Source of the DNA: Treponema sp.
GTDB taxonomy: Bacteria > Spirochaetota > Spirochaetia > Treponematales > Breznakiellaceae
Length of the DNA: 10,998 bases
Direction of reading: 5' to 3'
Assembly: GCA_031273835.1 (NCBI GenBank)
Contig: JAISRD010000120.1
Span: 1-10,998, forward strand
Under the pieces are notes generated by a model. That model was not told the origin of the DNA, did not search any database, and saw only the letters and a list, made by a program, of their open reading frames with translations. The position numbers and the translations under genes were made by a program. This document shows positions 1 to 6,793 of the stretch, one piece after another. Position 1 is the stretch's first letter. Every line of letters starts with the position of its first letter.

Positions 1-590
1 TCCCTAATCTCCCCGCCGGACATGAAAAAAGTTCCGCCCCCCCTGACGGTTACCCCGCCGCCAAGGCCCTCCTCCTCGGAGGCCTCATTTTTATTTTTCT
101 CGATGATTACCCCTTCCCCGATCCGCAGGGTTCCGCCGTCCACCAGGACGAGGGGGGCGTTGTTGCCCCCCATCCCCCGGAGGGTGATGTTCTCCAGGGT
201 CATCTCAACCCCCGGCCCCACGGTAAGCAGGGTCCCCGGATAGCGGAGGATGAGCTTTTTACCGTTGCCCCTGATAAGGACCTTTTCGGGGCAGTTGCCG
301 GCGGAGCCGTAGGAGAGCGGCGGGGCGGGGGAGCCCTCTTCTTCGGAACCGGAGAGCTCATAAACGATTTCCCCCTGCTGAAAGGGGTTGTTGTTCATGT
401 GGTTTACCGCTTCCGCCCAGGAAAGGGGTTCCTTCGGAACGGGGGAGGGGGAGGTAGAGGAGGATTCCAGGGGGATTTCGCCGGACCATCCCACCGGGTG
501 GGGGCAGCCTGCAAGGAAAAGGGCCAGGGCCGCGGCCCCCGGCAGGACCAGCGCCGGGCAGGGTAGGGGGGGAAGAAGGCGCCGCTTCAT
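1..590 (-). CDS. Beta-helix surface lipoprotein, paralogue of its upstream neighbour (partial, C-terminus off the left edge)
   Basis: The frame is open from the ATG at 590 to the window edge (196 codons), so the C-terminal part is missing. It begins with a basic n-region (MKRR), a hydrophobic stretch and a clear lipobox LAGC, with C29 as the predicted lipidated cysteine. A Ser/Pro-rich linker follows (about residues 41-54). The rest matches the neighbouring 448-residue protein closely: both have GCPHPVGWSG just after the lipobox, an SWAE motif, a VY-LS segment, then LLTVG-GV and NITL motifs leading into glycine-rich rungs (GGGV, MSGGEI). The ATG overlaps the upstream stop codon as ATGA, so translation is probably coupled in a two-gene operon. 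The fold is inferred to be a right-handed beta-helix on the cell surface or in the periplasm. The ligand or role is unknown. Confidence 0.85.
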   Translation of the reverse strand, partial: MKRRLLPPLPCPALVLPGAAALALFLAGCPHPVGWSGEIPLESSSTSPSPVPKEPLSWAEAVNHMNNNPFQQGEIVYELSGSEEEGSPAPPLSYGSAGNCPEKVLIRGNGKKLILRYPGTLLTVGPGVEMTLENITLRGMGGNNAPLVLVDGGTLRIGEGVIIEKNKNEASEEEGLGGGVTVRGGGTFFMSGGEIR

Positions 591-1933
591 GGTTCGAGAT
601 ACCCCATATAATGAACCCTCGACTCTTCGCCGTAGACCAGAAAGCGGTGGAAATTGTTGGTCCCCGATAAATCACCCCCGACAACCGTTTTTTTAGGGGC
701 GGCGGAGTATTCAGTTACGTCCAGGATGATGTTTGCCGCGGGGTTCGCCGTCAGGGGCCCGTCAACGTAGATAATAACGCTGTCCATACCCGAGGCCCCC
801 CTTTTTCCCCCTACCGTATCCCGGGTTACCACCGCGGTCCCGCTCATGGTGAACTTCGCCGCATTATTCTCAAGGGCTACCCCTGAGCCGTAGTAGTCGT
901 TAACGGCAGCATAACCATAGGCTGGATCATAACGAACCGATTTGACGATGTTATCCGAGATACTCCCCCCGGACATCTTAAATTCGCCGCTTACCGACAC
1001 GCCTCCGCCTGAATGCAGGCCGATATTGTTCCTTATGCTTCCGCCCTTCATGGTAAAGAACTCGGCATGTACCCCGCCGGTGATCATCGCGGAATTCTCC
1101 TTTACCACGGCGGCGCCTGAAATTTCATGGCTTCCCATCCCCTCAAGGTACATTCCGCCGCCCCAACTCGCGGTGTTCTTGAGGATGGTCCCCCCGGTTA
1201 AAAAAACACCGCCCCCCGGGTCGGTATGGGCGTAAATCCCTCCGCCGTAACCGGCATAGTTATCCCTTAATTCCCCGCCGGACAGGTAAAAGGTTCCGTC
1301 GCCGGAGGCGGATAACGCGGCTCCGATGAATACCCCGCCGCCGTAATTGGCCCGGTTGTTGCTGATTTCCCCGCCCGCAAGGTAAAAAGACCCGGCGTTA
1401 AGGCATACCCCGCCGCCGGTCTGTTGTAGATTTTCATTGTCCCTGATAACTCCGCCCTTTTCAAGCAGCGCCGTTCCGCCGTCCACCGTAACGAGGGCGG
1501 CTTCATTACCGGTAAAGCCCTTGAGGGTGATGTTCCGCAGGGTCAGGGTAACGCCCTGCCCAACGGTAAGCAGGGACCCCGCCTCGGTAAGGGTAACGGT
1601 TTTACCATTGCCTTCGATAATAAGTTCACCGGGGCAGGAGAGGCCCCCCAGCAGGGGATCGACGGGCCCGCTGTTTTCATCGCTACGGCTGAGCTTATAA
1701 ACAACGGGGCCGGCCACCTCCGCGTCGCTTTCAAAGCGGGATACCATTTCGGCCCAGGACATAAGGTACTCCGCTTCCCCTTCCGTTCCCCCCGACCACC
1801 CGACAGGGTGGGGGCAGCCTGAAAGGAAAAGGGTTCCCAGCAGCAGGGCGGCATAGAAGAGGGCGGAGCGCCCCGCGGCCCGTCCCGTGCCGGGAAAGTA
1901 AGGTTTCGTAAAGTCCGGAAAGCGTTTAGCCAT
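587..1933 (-). CDS. Beta-helix (polymorphic-membrane-protein-like) lipoprotein, 448 aa
   Basis: The product has a long n-region, a hydrophobic stretch (about 25-37) and a lipobox LSGC, with C40 as the lipid anchor. A leading domain (about 41-150) is followed by six or seven imperfect rungs between residues 158 and 370. These alternate GGGV/GGGI/GGGM turns (173, 198, 230, 258, 309) with GGxI-xxN turns (187, 219, 247, 297, 322). That pattern is typical of right-handed parallel beta-helix proteins such as the polymorphic outer membrane protein repeats common in treponemes. A non-repetitive tail (about 380-448) closes it. No GTG or TTG lies in frame between the ATG and the lipobox, so this start is the only reasonable one, although no Shine-Dalgarno sequence precedes it. 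It is the first gene of a pair with the downstream paralogue. Function is not recognisable; adhesion or substrate binding would be guesses. Confidence 0.9.
   Translation of the reverse strand: MAKRFPDFTKPYFPGTGRAAGRSALFYAALLLGTLFLSGCPHPVGWSGGTEGEAEYLMSWAEMVSRFESDAEVAGPVVYKLSRSDENSGPVDPLLGGLSCPGELIIEGNGKTVTLTEAGSLLTVGQGVTLTLRNITLKGFTGNEAALVTVDGGTALLEKGGVIRDNENLQQTGGGVCLNAGSFYLAGGEISNNRANYGGGVFIGAALSASGDGTFYLSGGELRDNYAGYGGGIYAHTDPGGGVFLTGGTILKNTASWGGGMYLEGMGSHEISGAAVVKENSAMITGGVHAEFFTMKGGSIRNNIGLHSGGGVSVSGEFKMSGGSISDNIVKSVRYDPAYGYAAVNDYYGSGVALENNAAKFTMSGTAVVTRDTVGGKRGASGMDSVIIYVDGPLTANPAANIILDVTEYSAAPKKTVVGGDLSGTNNFHRFLVYGEESRVHYMGYLEP
824..1462 (-). repeat. Degenerate glycine-rich rung repeats within the lipoprotein gene
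   Basis: This region encodes residues 158-370 of the 448-aa lipoprotein. On the plus strand it shows recurring blocks such as CCCCGCCG and CCGCCGG at irregular spacing of roughly 60-90 bases, matching successive GGG-V and GGxI-xxN turns. The repeats are imperfect at the protein level and poor at the DNA level, so they look old rather than recently expanded. The downstream paralogue (1-590) begins a similar array at the window edge. Confidence 0.7.
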
Positions 1934-1942
1934 AACGTTTTC

Positions 1943-1970
1943 AGTATATCACAGTATGCGTGAAAAACAA
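1943..1970 (-). promoter_or_regulatory. Candidate sigma-70-type promoter for the lipoprotein operon
   Basis: Read on the minus strand, TTGTTT (plus 1965-1970) is followed after 16 bases by TATACT (plus 1943-1948). The -10 element ends only 9 bases before the ATG at 1933, so transcription would begin about 2-4 bases before the start codon. That fits the absence of a Shine-Dalgarno sequence and suggests a near-leaderless mRNA. It is a consensus match by eye only. Confidence 0.5.
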
Positions 1971-2011
1971 GGCGGGGCAAGAATTGTGTATAAAGCTTTT
2001 GTTTTCAACGC

Positions 2012-2040
2012 TTGTTTTATCCATAAGGATGGCTTATTTT
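2012..2040 (+). promoter_or_regulatory. Candidate promoter for the cooS operon
   Basis: TTGTTT (2012-2017) and TATTTT (2035-2040) are separated by 17 bases in the AT-rich part of the divergent region. Transcription would start near 2047, leaving a short leader with AGGAG at 2050-2054, eight bases before the cooS ATG. I looked for a CooA-type or FNR-type palindrome here and saw none, so the sequence does not reveal how the operon is controlled. Confidence 0.4.
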
Positions 2041-2062
2041 ATATGACATAGGAGAGAGAGCT

Positions 2063-3949
2063 ATGAACGATGCCTGTTACGGGTGCAGCACCTGCGCCAG
2101 CGCGGATAAGCCCCTGGAAAGCTTTATTGCCAGTTTACCGATGGAGACGAGCCATCACCGGGTGGATAGCCAGGAAACCCACTGCGGATTCGGATTACAG
2201 GGGGTCTGCTGCAGACTCTGCGCCAACGGGCCCTGCCGTATTACCCCCGACGCCCCCAGGGGTGTCTGCGGCGCCGACGCGGATGTCATGGTAACCCGGA
2301 ATCTGCTCCGGGCGGTTGCCTCCGGTTCGGGCTGTTATATTCATGTGGTGGAAAATACCGCCCTTAATCTGCTCCATACCGCCCGGGAACGGGGAAAGAT
2401 CAAGGGGCCCGGGGCCCTGGAACGGCTCTGCGGCCTTTTTGGGGTAAGCGGGGGCGGCGAATGGGAAAGGGCCGAAAAGGTTGCCTCCGCGGTGCTTAAG
2501 GATATCTACCGGCCGGTCTACGAAAAGATGGAGCTGGTTGAAAAGATGGCCTATCCCCCCCGTTTCAAAAAGTGGGCCGGGCTGGGCATACTCCCCGGCG
2601 GGGCCGCCGCCGAGGTCTACAAGGGGGTGGTCAAGTGTTCCACCAACCTCAATTCCGATCCGGTGGATATGCTGTTTAACTGCCTCAAGCTGGGTATTTC
2701 CACGGGGATCTACGGCCTTACCCTGACCAACCTCCTCAACGACGTGCTGCTGGGGGAACCGGAAATCCGCCCCGCCACGGTGGGCCTGCGGGTGATTGAC
2801 CCGGACTATATCAACATCATGATCACGGGACACCAGCATACGATGTTTGTCCGCCTCCAGGAAAGGCTTACCGAGCCCGATGTTACCGCCAGGGCCAGGG
2901 CCGCCGGGGCTAAGGGCTTTAAGCTTGTGGGCTGTACCTGTGTGGGCCAGGACCTCCAGCTCCGGGGGGCCCACTATACGGATATTTTCGACGGCCACGC
3001 GGGGAATAACTATACCAGCGAGGCGATCCTTGCCACCGGGGGCATAGACGCGGTGATTTCCGAGTTTAACTGTACCCTGCCGGGTATCGAGGGTATCTGC
3101 GACGAACTGCTCGTCAAGCAGATCTGCGTGGACGACGTGGCGAAGAAGGCCAACGCCGAGTACATCCCCTTTAACTTTGCCGAACGGGAAAAGCAGGCCG
3201 ACGAGATCATCGACAGGGTCATCGCGTCCTATAAGGAAAGGCGTTCCAAGGTTGAATTAAGGCTCCAGAAGGATCACGGCTTTGAAAATACCATCACCGG
3301 GGTGAGCGAGGGTTCCCTTAAAAAATTCCTCGGCGGCAGCTGGAAGCCCCTGGTCGATCTCATCGTAAGCGGTGATATTAAGGGCGTGGCCGGCGTCGTG
3401 GGCTGTTCAAGCCTCGTTACGGGGGGCCACGACGTGCTTACCGTGGAACTGGTAAGGGAGCTTATCGCCCGGGACATCATCATCCTTACCGCGGGCTGTT
3501 CCAGCGGGGGTATTGAAAATGTGGGCCTCATGGTTCCCGAAGCGGCCGAGCTTGCGGGACCCAGGCTCAAAGCGGTATGCAAAAAACTCGGCATCCCGCC
3601 GGTGCTGAATTTCGGCCCCTGCCTTGCCATAGGCCGGCTTGAAATTGTCGCCACCGAACTTGCCGAGACCCTGGGTATCGACATGCCCCAGCTTCCCCTG
3701 GTACTTTCAGCGGCCCAATGGCTTGAGGAACAGGCCCTGGCGGACGGTTGTTTCGGTCTTGCCCTGGGACTGCCCCTGCATTTGGGAAAGCCCCCCTTCG
3801 TTACCGGTAGCCCGGTAACGGTTAAGGTTCTTACGGAAGATATGAAGAATCTTACCGGGGGGCAGGTGATTATCAACGATGATCCGAAGGCGTCGGCGGA
3901 TATCCTGGAAAAGATCATCCTGGAAAAACGCGGGGCCCTGAAAATATAG
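2063..3949 (+). CDS. cooS: Anaerobic Ni-Fe carbon monoxide dehydrogenase, catalytic subunit (CooS family), divergent active site
   Basis: The 628-residue product has the usual length for monofunctional CODH, which interconverts CO and CO2 in the cytoplasm at a Ni-4Fe-4S C-cluster. Cluster ligands are all visible: D-cluster C41 and C49; B-cluster C50, C53, C58 and C69; C-cluster H257, C293, C337, C448, C479 and C520, placed by alignment from memory to Moorella AcsA and Carboxydothermus CODH-II. The second shell differs strikingly. The proton-relay histidines (H113, H116, H119, H122 in Moorella) fall on Y92, V95, N98 and L101; N284 on Q258; the persulfide cysteine C316 on T292; and K587 on Q557. 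The C-cluster region has a GHQH motif and a six-residue insertion near 311-316. There is also an N-terminal CxxCxxC (C5, C8, C11). AGGAG at 2050-2054 supports the start. It leads an operon with a CooF-type ferredoxin and a flavoprotein, and no acetyl-CoA synthase gene is adjacent. Confidence 0.95.
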   Translation: MNDACYGCSTCASADKPLESFIASLPMETSHHRVDSQETHCGFGLQGVCCRLCANGPCRITPDAPRGVCGADADVMVTRNLLRAVASGSGCYIHVVENTALNLLHTARERGKIKGPGALERLCGLFGVSGGGEWERAEKVASAVLKDIYRPVYEKMELVEKMAYPPRFKKWAGLGILPGGAAAEVYKGVVKCSTNLNSDPVDMLFNCLKLGISTGIYGLTLTNLLNDVLLGEPEIRPATVGLRVIDPDYINIMITGHQHTMFVRLQERLTEPDVTARARAAGAKGFKLVGCTCVGQDLQLRGAHYTDIFDGHAGNNYTSEAILATGGIDAVISEFNCTLPGIEGICDELLVKQICVDDVAKKANAEYIPFNFAEREKQADEIIDRVIASYKERRSKVELRLQKDHGFENTITGVSEGSLKKFLGGSWKPLVDLIVSGDIKGVAGVVGCSSLVTGGHDVLTVELVRELIARDIIILTAGCSSGGIENVGLMVPEAAELAGPRLKAVCKKLGIPPVLNFGPCLAIGRLEIVATELAETLGIDMPQLPLVLSAAQWLEEQALADGCFGLALGLPLHLGKPPFVTGSPVTVKVLTEDMKNLTGGQVIINDDPKASADILEKIILEKRGALKI

Positions 3950-3986
3950 GGGATTTTTACGCCATCCATGGCGAAAGAGGGTTGAA

Positions 3987-4457
3987 ATGAAAAGGATTTT
4001 TATAGACAAGGAAAAGTGCGACGGCTGTAAGAACTGTACCATAGCCTGCATGCAGGCCCACCGGGAAAAGCCCGGCACGGTTTATGATCTGGACTTAAGC
4101 GATCCCGCCAATACCGCCCGCCACGAGATCTACGCCGTCGCCGGCGGCTATGTTCCGGTTTTTTGCCGGCACTGCGCCGTGCCGGACTGCGTCAATTCCT
4201 GCATGTCCGGGGCCCTGAAAAAAGAGATCGAAACGGGCCTGGTGATCTACGACAGGGAACGCTGCGGAAAGTGTTTTATGTGCGTGATGAACTGCCCCTA
4301 CGGTAACGTTAAACCCGATTATACCCGGAAGCGGATCGTCAAATGCGATTTTTGCAGGGAGTCCCCCGAGGCGGAACTGGGGCCGGGCTGCGTGCGGGCC
4401 TGCCCTAAAAAGGCCCTCTGGGTGGAAGAAGTGTTTTGGCAGGAGGCAGCTTTATGA
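3987..4457 (+). CDS. cooF: Four-cluster ferredoxin, CooF-type electron carrier of CODH
   Basis: The 156-residue product has sixteen cysteines arranged for four [4Fe-4S] clusters: C11, C14, C17, C21; C60, C63, C68, C72; C93, C96, C99, C103; and C120, C123, C135, C139. This is the layout of the CooF/HycB/DMSO-reductase-subunit-B family. Here it would take electrons from the CooS B/D clusters and hand them to the flavoprotein encoded next. There is no signal peptide or membrane segment, so it is cytoplasmic. The gene starts 37 bases after cooS; a modest GAGG at 3977-3980 lies six bases before the ATG. Its stop overlaps the next start as ATGA. HycB-like subunits of other oxidoreductases look similar, but the position directly after cooS makes CooF the best name. 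Confidence 0.93.
   Translation: MKRIFIDKEKCDGCKNCTIACMQAHREKPGTVYDLDLSDPANTARHEIYAVAGGYVPVFCRHCAVPDCVNSCMSGALKKEIETGLVIYDRERCGKCFMCVMNCPYGNVKPDYTRKRIVKCDFCRESPEAELGPGCVRACPKKALWVEEVFWQEAAL
4441..4446 (+). promoter_or_regulatory. Ribosome binding site that fixes the flavoprotein start
   Basis: A perfect AGGAGG lies seven bases before the ATG at 4454. It lies inside the end of cooF. It favours the 4454 start over the upstream in-frame ATG at 4436, which would add six residues (MAGGSF) ahead of the natural FAD-fold start MNHIIIGAG. Confidence 0.85.
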
Positions 4458-5704
4458 ACCACATTATTATAGGCGCGGGCGCCGCGGGGGTTGCCGCTGC
4501 CAGGACCCTCCTTAAGGAGCTTCCCGGCGATACGGTAACGATGGTTTCTCTGGACGGGGAAGTGTACTCCCGCTGCATGCTCCACCGTTTTATTTCCGGC
4601 GAGCGGAGCGCGGAGAGCATTAACTTTATCAACGACGGCCTTCTAAGCTGTCCCCGTTTTAGCTGGATAAGGGGAAAACCGGTAACGAGGCTTGACGGCC
4701 CCTCCAAAACGGTTTTTTCCGGGGACGAAAAAACCGCCTCAGGCGATACGGTGATCATCGCCTCCGGGTCCAATTCGGTAACCCCCCCCATCGGGGAGCT
4801 TAAGACGGCGAAGAACGTCTTTGGACTGCGGCACCTTGACGACGCCAGGGCCATTGTGAGGGCCGCCGGGGGGGCGGAAAAAATCGCCGTTGTCGGGGCC
4901 GGCCTTGTGGGGCTTGACGCGGTGGACGGGCTTCTGGAACTGGGCAAAAAAACCGGAAAAAAGTTTGACATCACCGTGGTTGAAATGGCCCCCTCGGTGC
5001 TTGCAATCAACCTGGATCCCCACGCGGCGGCGGCCTATCAAAGGCTCTTTGAGGAAGCGGGGGTCAAGTTCCATATCGCGCGGAAGGTGGTCAATACCAA
5101 AAGCGATCCGGCGCCGGAGGGCCCCCGTATCAAGGCCCTGGAACTTGATACGGGGGAGACTATCCCCTGTGATTTTGTGATCCTCGCCGTGGGGGTGCGG
5201 CCCGCCATAGAATTCCTCGCCGGCAGCGGGGTCAAAACCGAACGGGCCGTGGTTGTGAACGACAGGCTCGAGACCTCCGTACCGGGTATCTATGCCTGCG
5301 GGGACGCCGCGGGGCTTTCGGGGATTTGGCCCAACGCCCAGGTACAGGGACAGACCGCCGCCAAAAACATAGCCGGCTGGAACCTCGACTATACCGACCG
5401 CTTTGCCGTAAAGAATACGGTGAATTTCTTCGATTTGCTGACCCTTTCCGTGGGGGCCCTTAATCCCCAGGAGGGGGACGAGACGCTTATCCGGGAGGAT
5501 CGCAAGGGTTATCAGAAGCTCATCCTGAGGGAGGGCGTACCCGTCGGGGTGGTTTTACAGGGGGATATAGCCGGAAAGGGCTATTGGCAGCACCTTATCA
5601 AAAACAGGATAAAGATAGCCGGCCTGGGAAGGTCCCCCTGGAAAGTGAACTACGCTGAATTCTGGGGGCTTGAAAACAACGGCGAGTTTAAGTGGGTTCT
5701 TTGA
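4454..5704 (+). CDS. FAD/NAD(P)-dependent oxidoreductase (FNOR) of the CODH operon, pyridine nucleotide-disulfide reductase family
   Basis: The 416-residue product has an N-terminal FAD-binding GAGAAG (7-12), a central NAD(P)-binding GAGLVG (148-153) and the second FAD signature around TSVPGIYACGDAA (274-286). This is the class I pyridine nucleotide-disulfide oxidoreductase fold shared by NADH oxidases, rubredoxin reductases and nitrite reductase flavoproteins. The cooS-cooF-FNOR gene order is known from several CO-utilising anaerobes, where the flavoprotein is thought to pass CO-derived electrons to NAD(P)+. C41, in the segment VYSRCML, sits near where NADH oxidase and CoA-disulfide reductase carry their active cysteine; related rubredoxin reductases more often have proline there. 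The start overlaps cooF by four bases, implying coupled translation. The true acceptor (NAD, NADP, rubredoxin, oxygen) cannot be read from the sequence. An intrinsic terminator follows 18 bases after the stop. Confidence 0.92.
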   Translation: MNHIIIGAGAAGVAAARTLLKELPGDTVTMVSLDGEVYSRCMLHRFISGERSAESINFINDGLLSCPRFSWIRGKPVTRLDGPSKTVFSGDEKTASGDTVIIASGSNSVTPPIGELKTAKNVFGLRHLDDARAIVRAAGGAEKIAVVGAGLVGLDAVDGLLELGKKTGKKFDITVVEMAPSVLAINLDPHAAAAYQRLFEEAGVKFHIARKVVNTKSDPAPEGPRIKALELDTGETIPCDFVILAVGVRPAIEFLAGSGVKTERAVVVNDRLETSVPGIYACGDAAGLSGIWPNAQVQGQTAAKNIAGWNLDYTDRFAVKNTVNFFDLLTLSVGALNPQEGDETLIREDRKGYQKLILREGVPVGVVLQGDIAGKGYWQHLIKNRIKIAGLGRSPWKVNYAEFWGLENNGEFKWVL

Positions 5705-5722
5705 GCCGTGAATGAGGGGAAG

Positions 5723-5764
5723 CTGTCCGGACAAATTTTCCAAATTGTCCGGACAGCCCTTTTT
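5723..5764 (+). terminator. Rho-independent terminator of the cooS operon
   Basis: A perfect 12-base inverted repeat (5723-5734 with 5745-5756, arm CTGTCCGGACAA) encloses a 10-base loop and is followed by CCC and a five-T run (5760-5764). The T run is only on the plus-strand side, so it should mainly stop transcription coming from cooS. The converging gene that ends at 5774 has no clear U-tract after the hairpin in its own direction. Each arm also contains the self-palindrome TGTCCGGACA. Confidence 0.9.
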
Positions 5765-5773
5765 AGTACGCTC

Positions 5774-6787
5774 TTATTTTTTCTTTGCCGCCGCTTCCAG
5801 GGCGAAGATGTCCACATAGATGTCGTCAACAAACTTTTCAACATCCAGGTCCGCGGGGAGATAGCCTATTTTGGTTAATTCCCGGGCGAAATAGACGGCG
5901 TCATCCTTGGCGCGGGCCGCCGCCGCCGTGCCGGAATGCTGGTCGTAGTGGTAGTGCCCCAGGAGTTCCGTAACCAGGGCCGTATCATCGGTGGCTACCT
6001 TCTTTTCCTCGACCAGGATGCGGGCCGCCTCGGCGGGGTTGGCCCCGATCCAGGCCACCGCCTTATGGTAACCCCGTAAAACCGCCGCCACCGCTCCGGG
6101 GTTTTCCCGTACCAGTTTGCCCGATGCAAAGAGGAAGCAGCAGGCCCTTCCGGCAAAGAGGGGATGTTCGCTGATATCAACCAGTACCCGGTAGTTTCCC
6201 GTATTTTCCAGGGTTGTGGCAAAGGGGTCCCACAGGGCCGCCACGTCAACTTCCCCTTTTTCCACCGCCTGGGATATCTGATCGTTGGGGTAGGGGACCC
6301 AGGTAATCTCCGTCTGGGGATCGACGCCGCCGCTTCCCGCGGCCACCGAGGCCACCGACATGGGGGTTCCGCCGATTTCATCGACCGCGATGGTTTTCCC
6401 CCTTAAATCGCTCAACTCGACTATGGGTGAATCCCTGGGGACCAGTATTTTGATACAACCCTCATGCAGGCCGCCTATAAGTTTTACATCCAGGCCGTTA
6501 TGCACCCCGGGGAAATACTGAAAATCACCGTTTTCTACTATTATTTTCCCCGCCGCCAGGGCCGCCCGTTCGGCCTCAAAGGTACTGCCGCTTACCAGAT
6601 CTATTTTGACCCCCTCTTCGTCAAAAAAACCCTTAAGGCTGGCAATGGATGTGGGAGAACCGCAGGTTGATCCCCCATAGGCTATTTCATATTCGCCGTA
6701 GGGGTACTTGTTTTCTTCCGCCTTTTTACAGGCGGAGAAAGTACCGGCAAGAAATAGTGCCATTGTTACCGCTAAAAACCGTTTCAT
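5774..6787 (-). CDS. ABC transporter substrate-binding lipoprotein, NitT/TauT (SsuA/NMT1-like) type
   Basis: The 337-residue product starts at an ATG preceded by a perfect AGGAGG. An N-terminal signal ends in FSAC, a relaxed lipobox with C20 as the predicted lipid anchor. The mature part has the features of the NrtA/SsuA/TauA/ThiY fold: a SIASLKGFFDEEGVKIDLV segment (48-65), a hinge region with LSDLRGKTIAV (125-135), then EKGEVDVAALWDPFA (176-190). This family captures nitrate, sulfonates, taurine, thiamine precursors or aromatic acids for ABC importers; the ligand here cannot be told. No permease or ATPase gene is adjacent on either side, so it is an orphan within the window. It converges on the cooS operon and has its own promoter and a leader palindrome. 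Cysteines in the mature chain are at 42, 111, 216 and 217. Confidence 0.9.
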   Translation of the reverse strand: MKRFLAVTMALFLAGTFSACKKAEENKYPYGEYEIAYGGSTCGSPTSIASLKGFFDEEGVKIDLVSGSTFEAERAALAAGKIIVENGDFQYFPGVHNGLDVKLIGGLHEGCIKILVPRDSPIVELSDLRGKTIAVDEIGGTPMSVASVAAGSGGVDPQTEITWVPYPNDQISQAVEKGEVDVAALWDPFATTLENTGNYRVLVDISEHPLFAGRACCFLFASGKLVRENPGAVAAVLRGYHKAVAWIGANPAEAARILVEEKKVATDDTALVTELLGHYHYDQHSGTAAAARAKDDAVYFARELTKIGYLPADLDVEKFVDDIYVDIFALEAAAKKK

Positions 6788-6793
6788 TTTAGA

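Noticed and set aside
556..572. Four G-tracts that could form a G-quadruplex, overlapping a seven-base C/G run in codons 6-9 of the partial lipoprotein gene, as a possible phase-variation tract.
   Set aside because: Runs of seven or eight C or G occur elsewhere in the window in housekeeping genes, for example at 4782-4789 and 9963-9969, so this is background from the GC-rich codon style.
1981..2024. Possible Rex, FNR or CooA binding site before cooS, around TTGTGTATAAAG and CAACGCTTG.
   Set aside because: The halves do not form the required inverted repeats; only three-base arms pair.
2195..2998. A 267-codon open frame on the strand opposite cooS.
   Set aside because: It lies wholly within cooS, has no ribosome site or recognisable domain, and long antisense frames are expected in GC-rich genes.
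3960..3973. Small inverted repeat CGCCAT-CC-ATGGCG between cooS and cooF, as a possible terminator or processing site.
   Set aside because: The stem is six bases with a two-base loop and no T run follows; the two genes are functionally linked, so termination here is unlikely.
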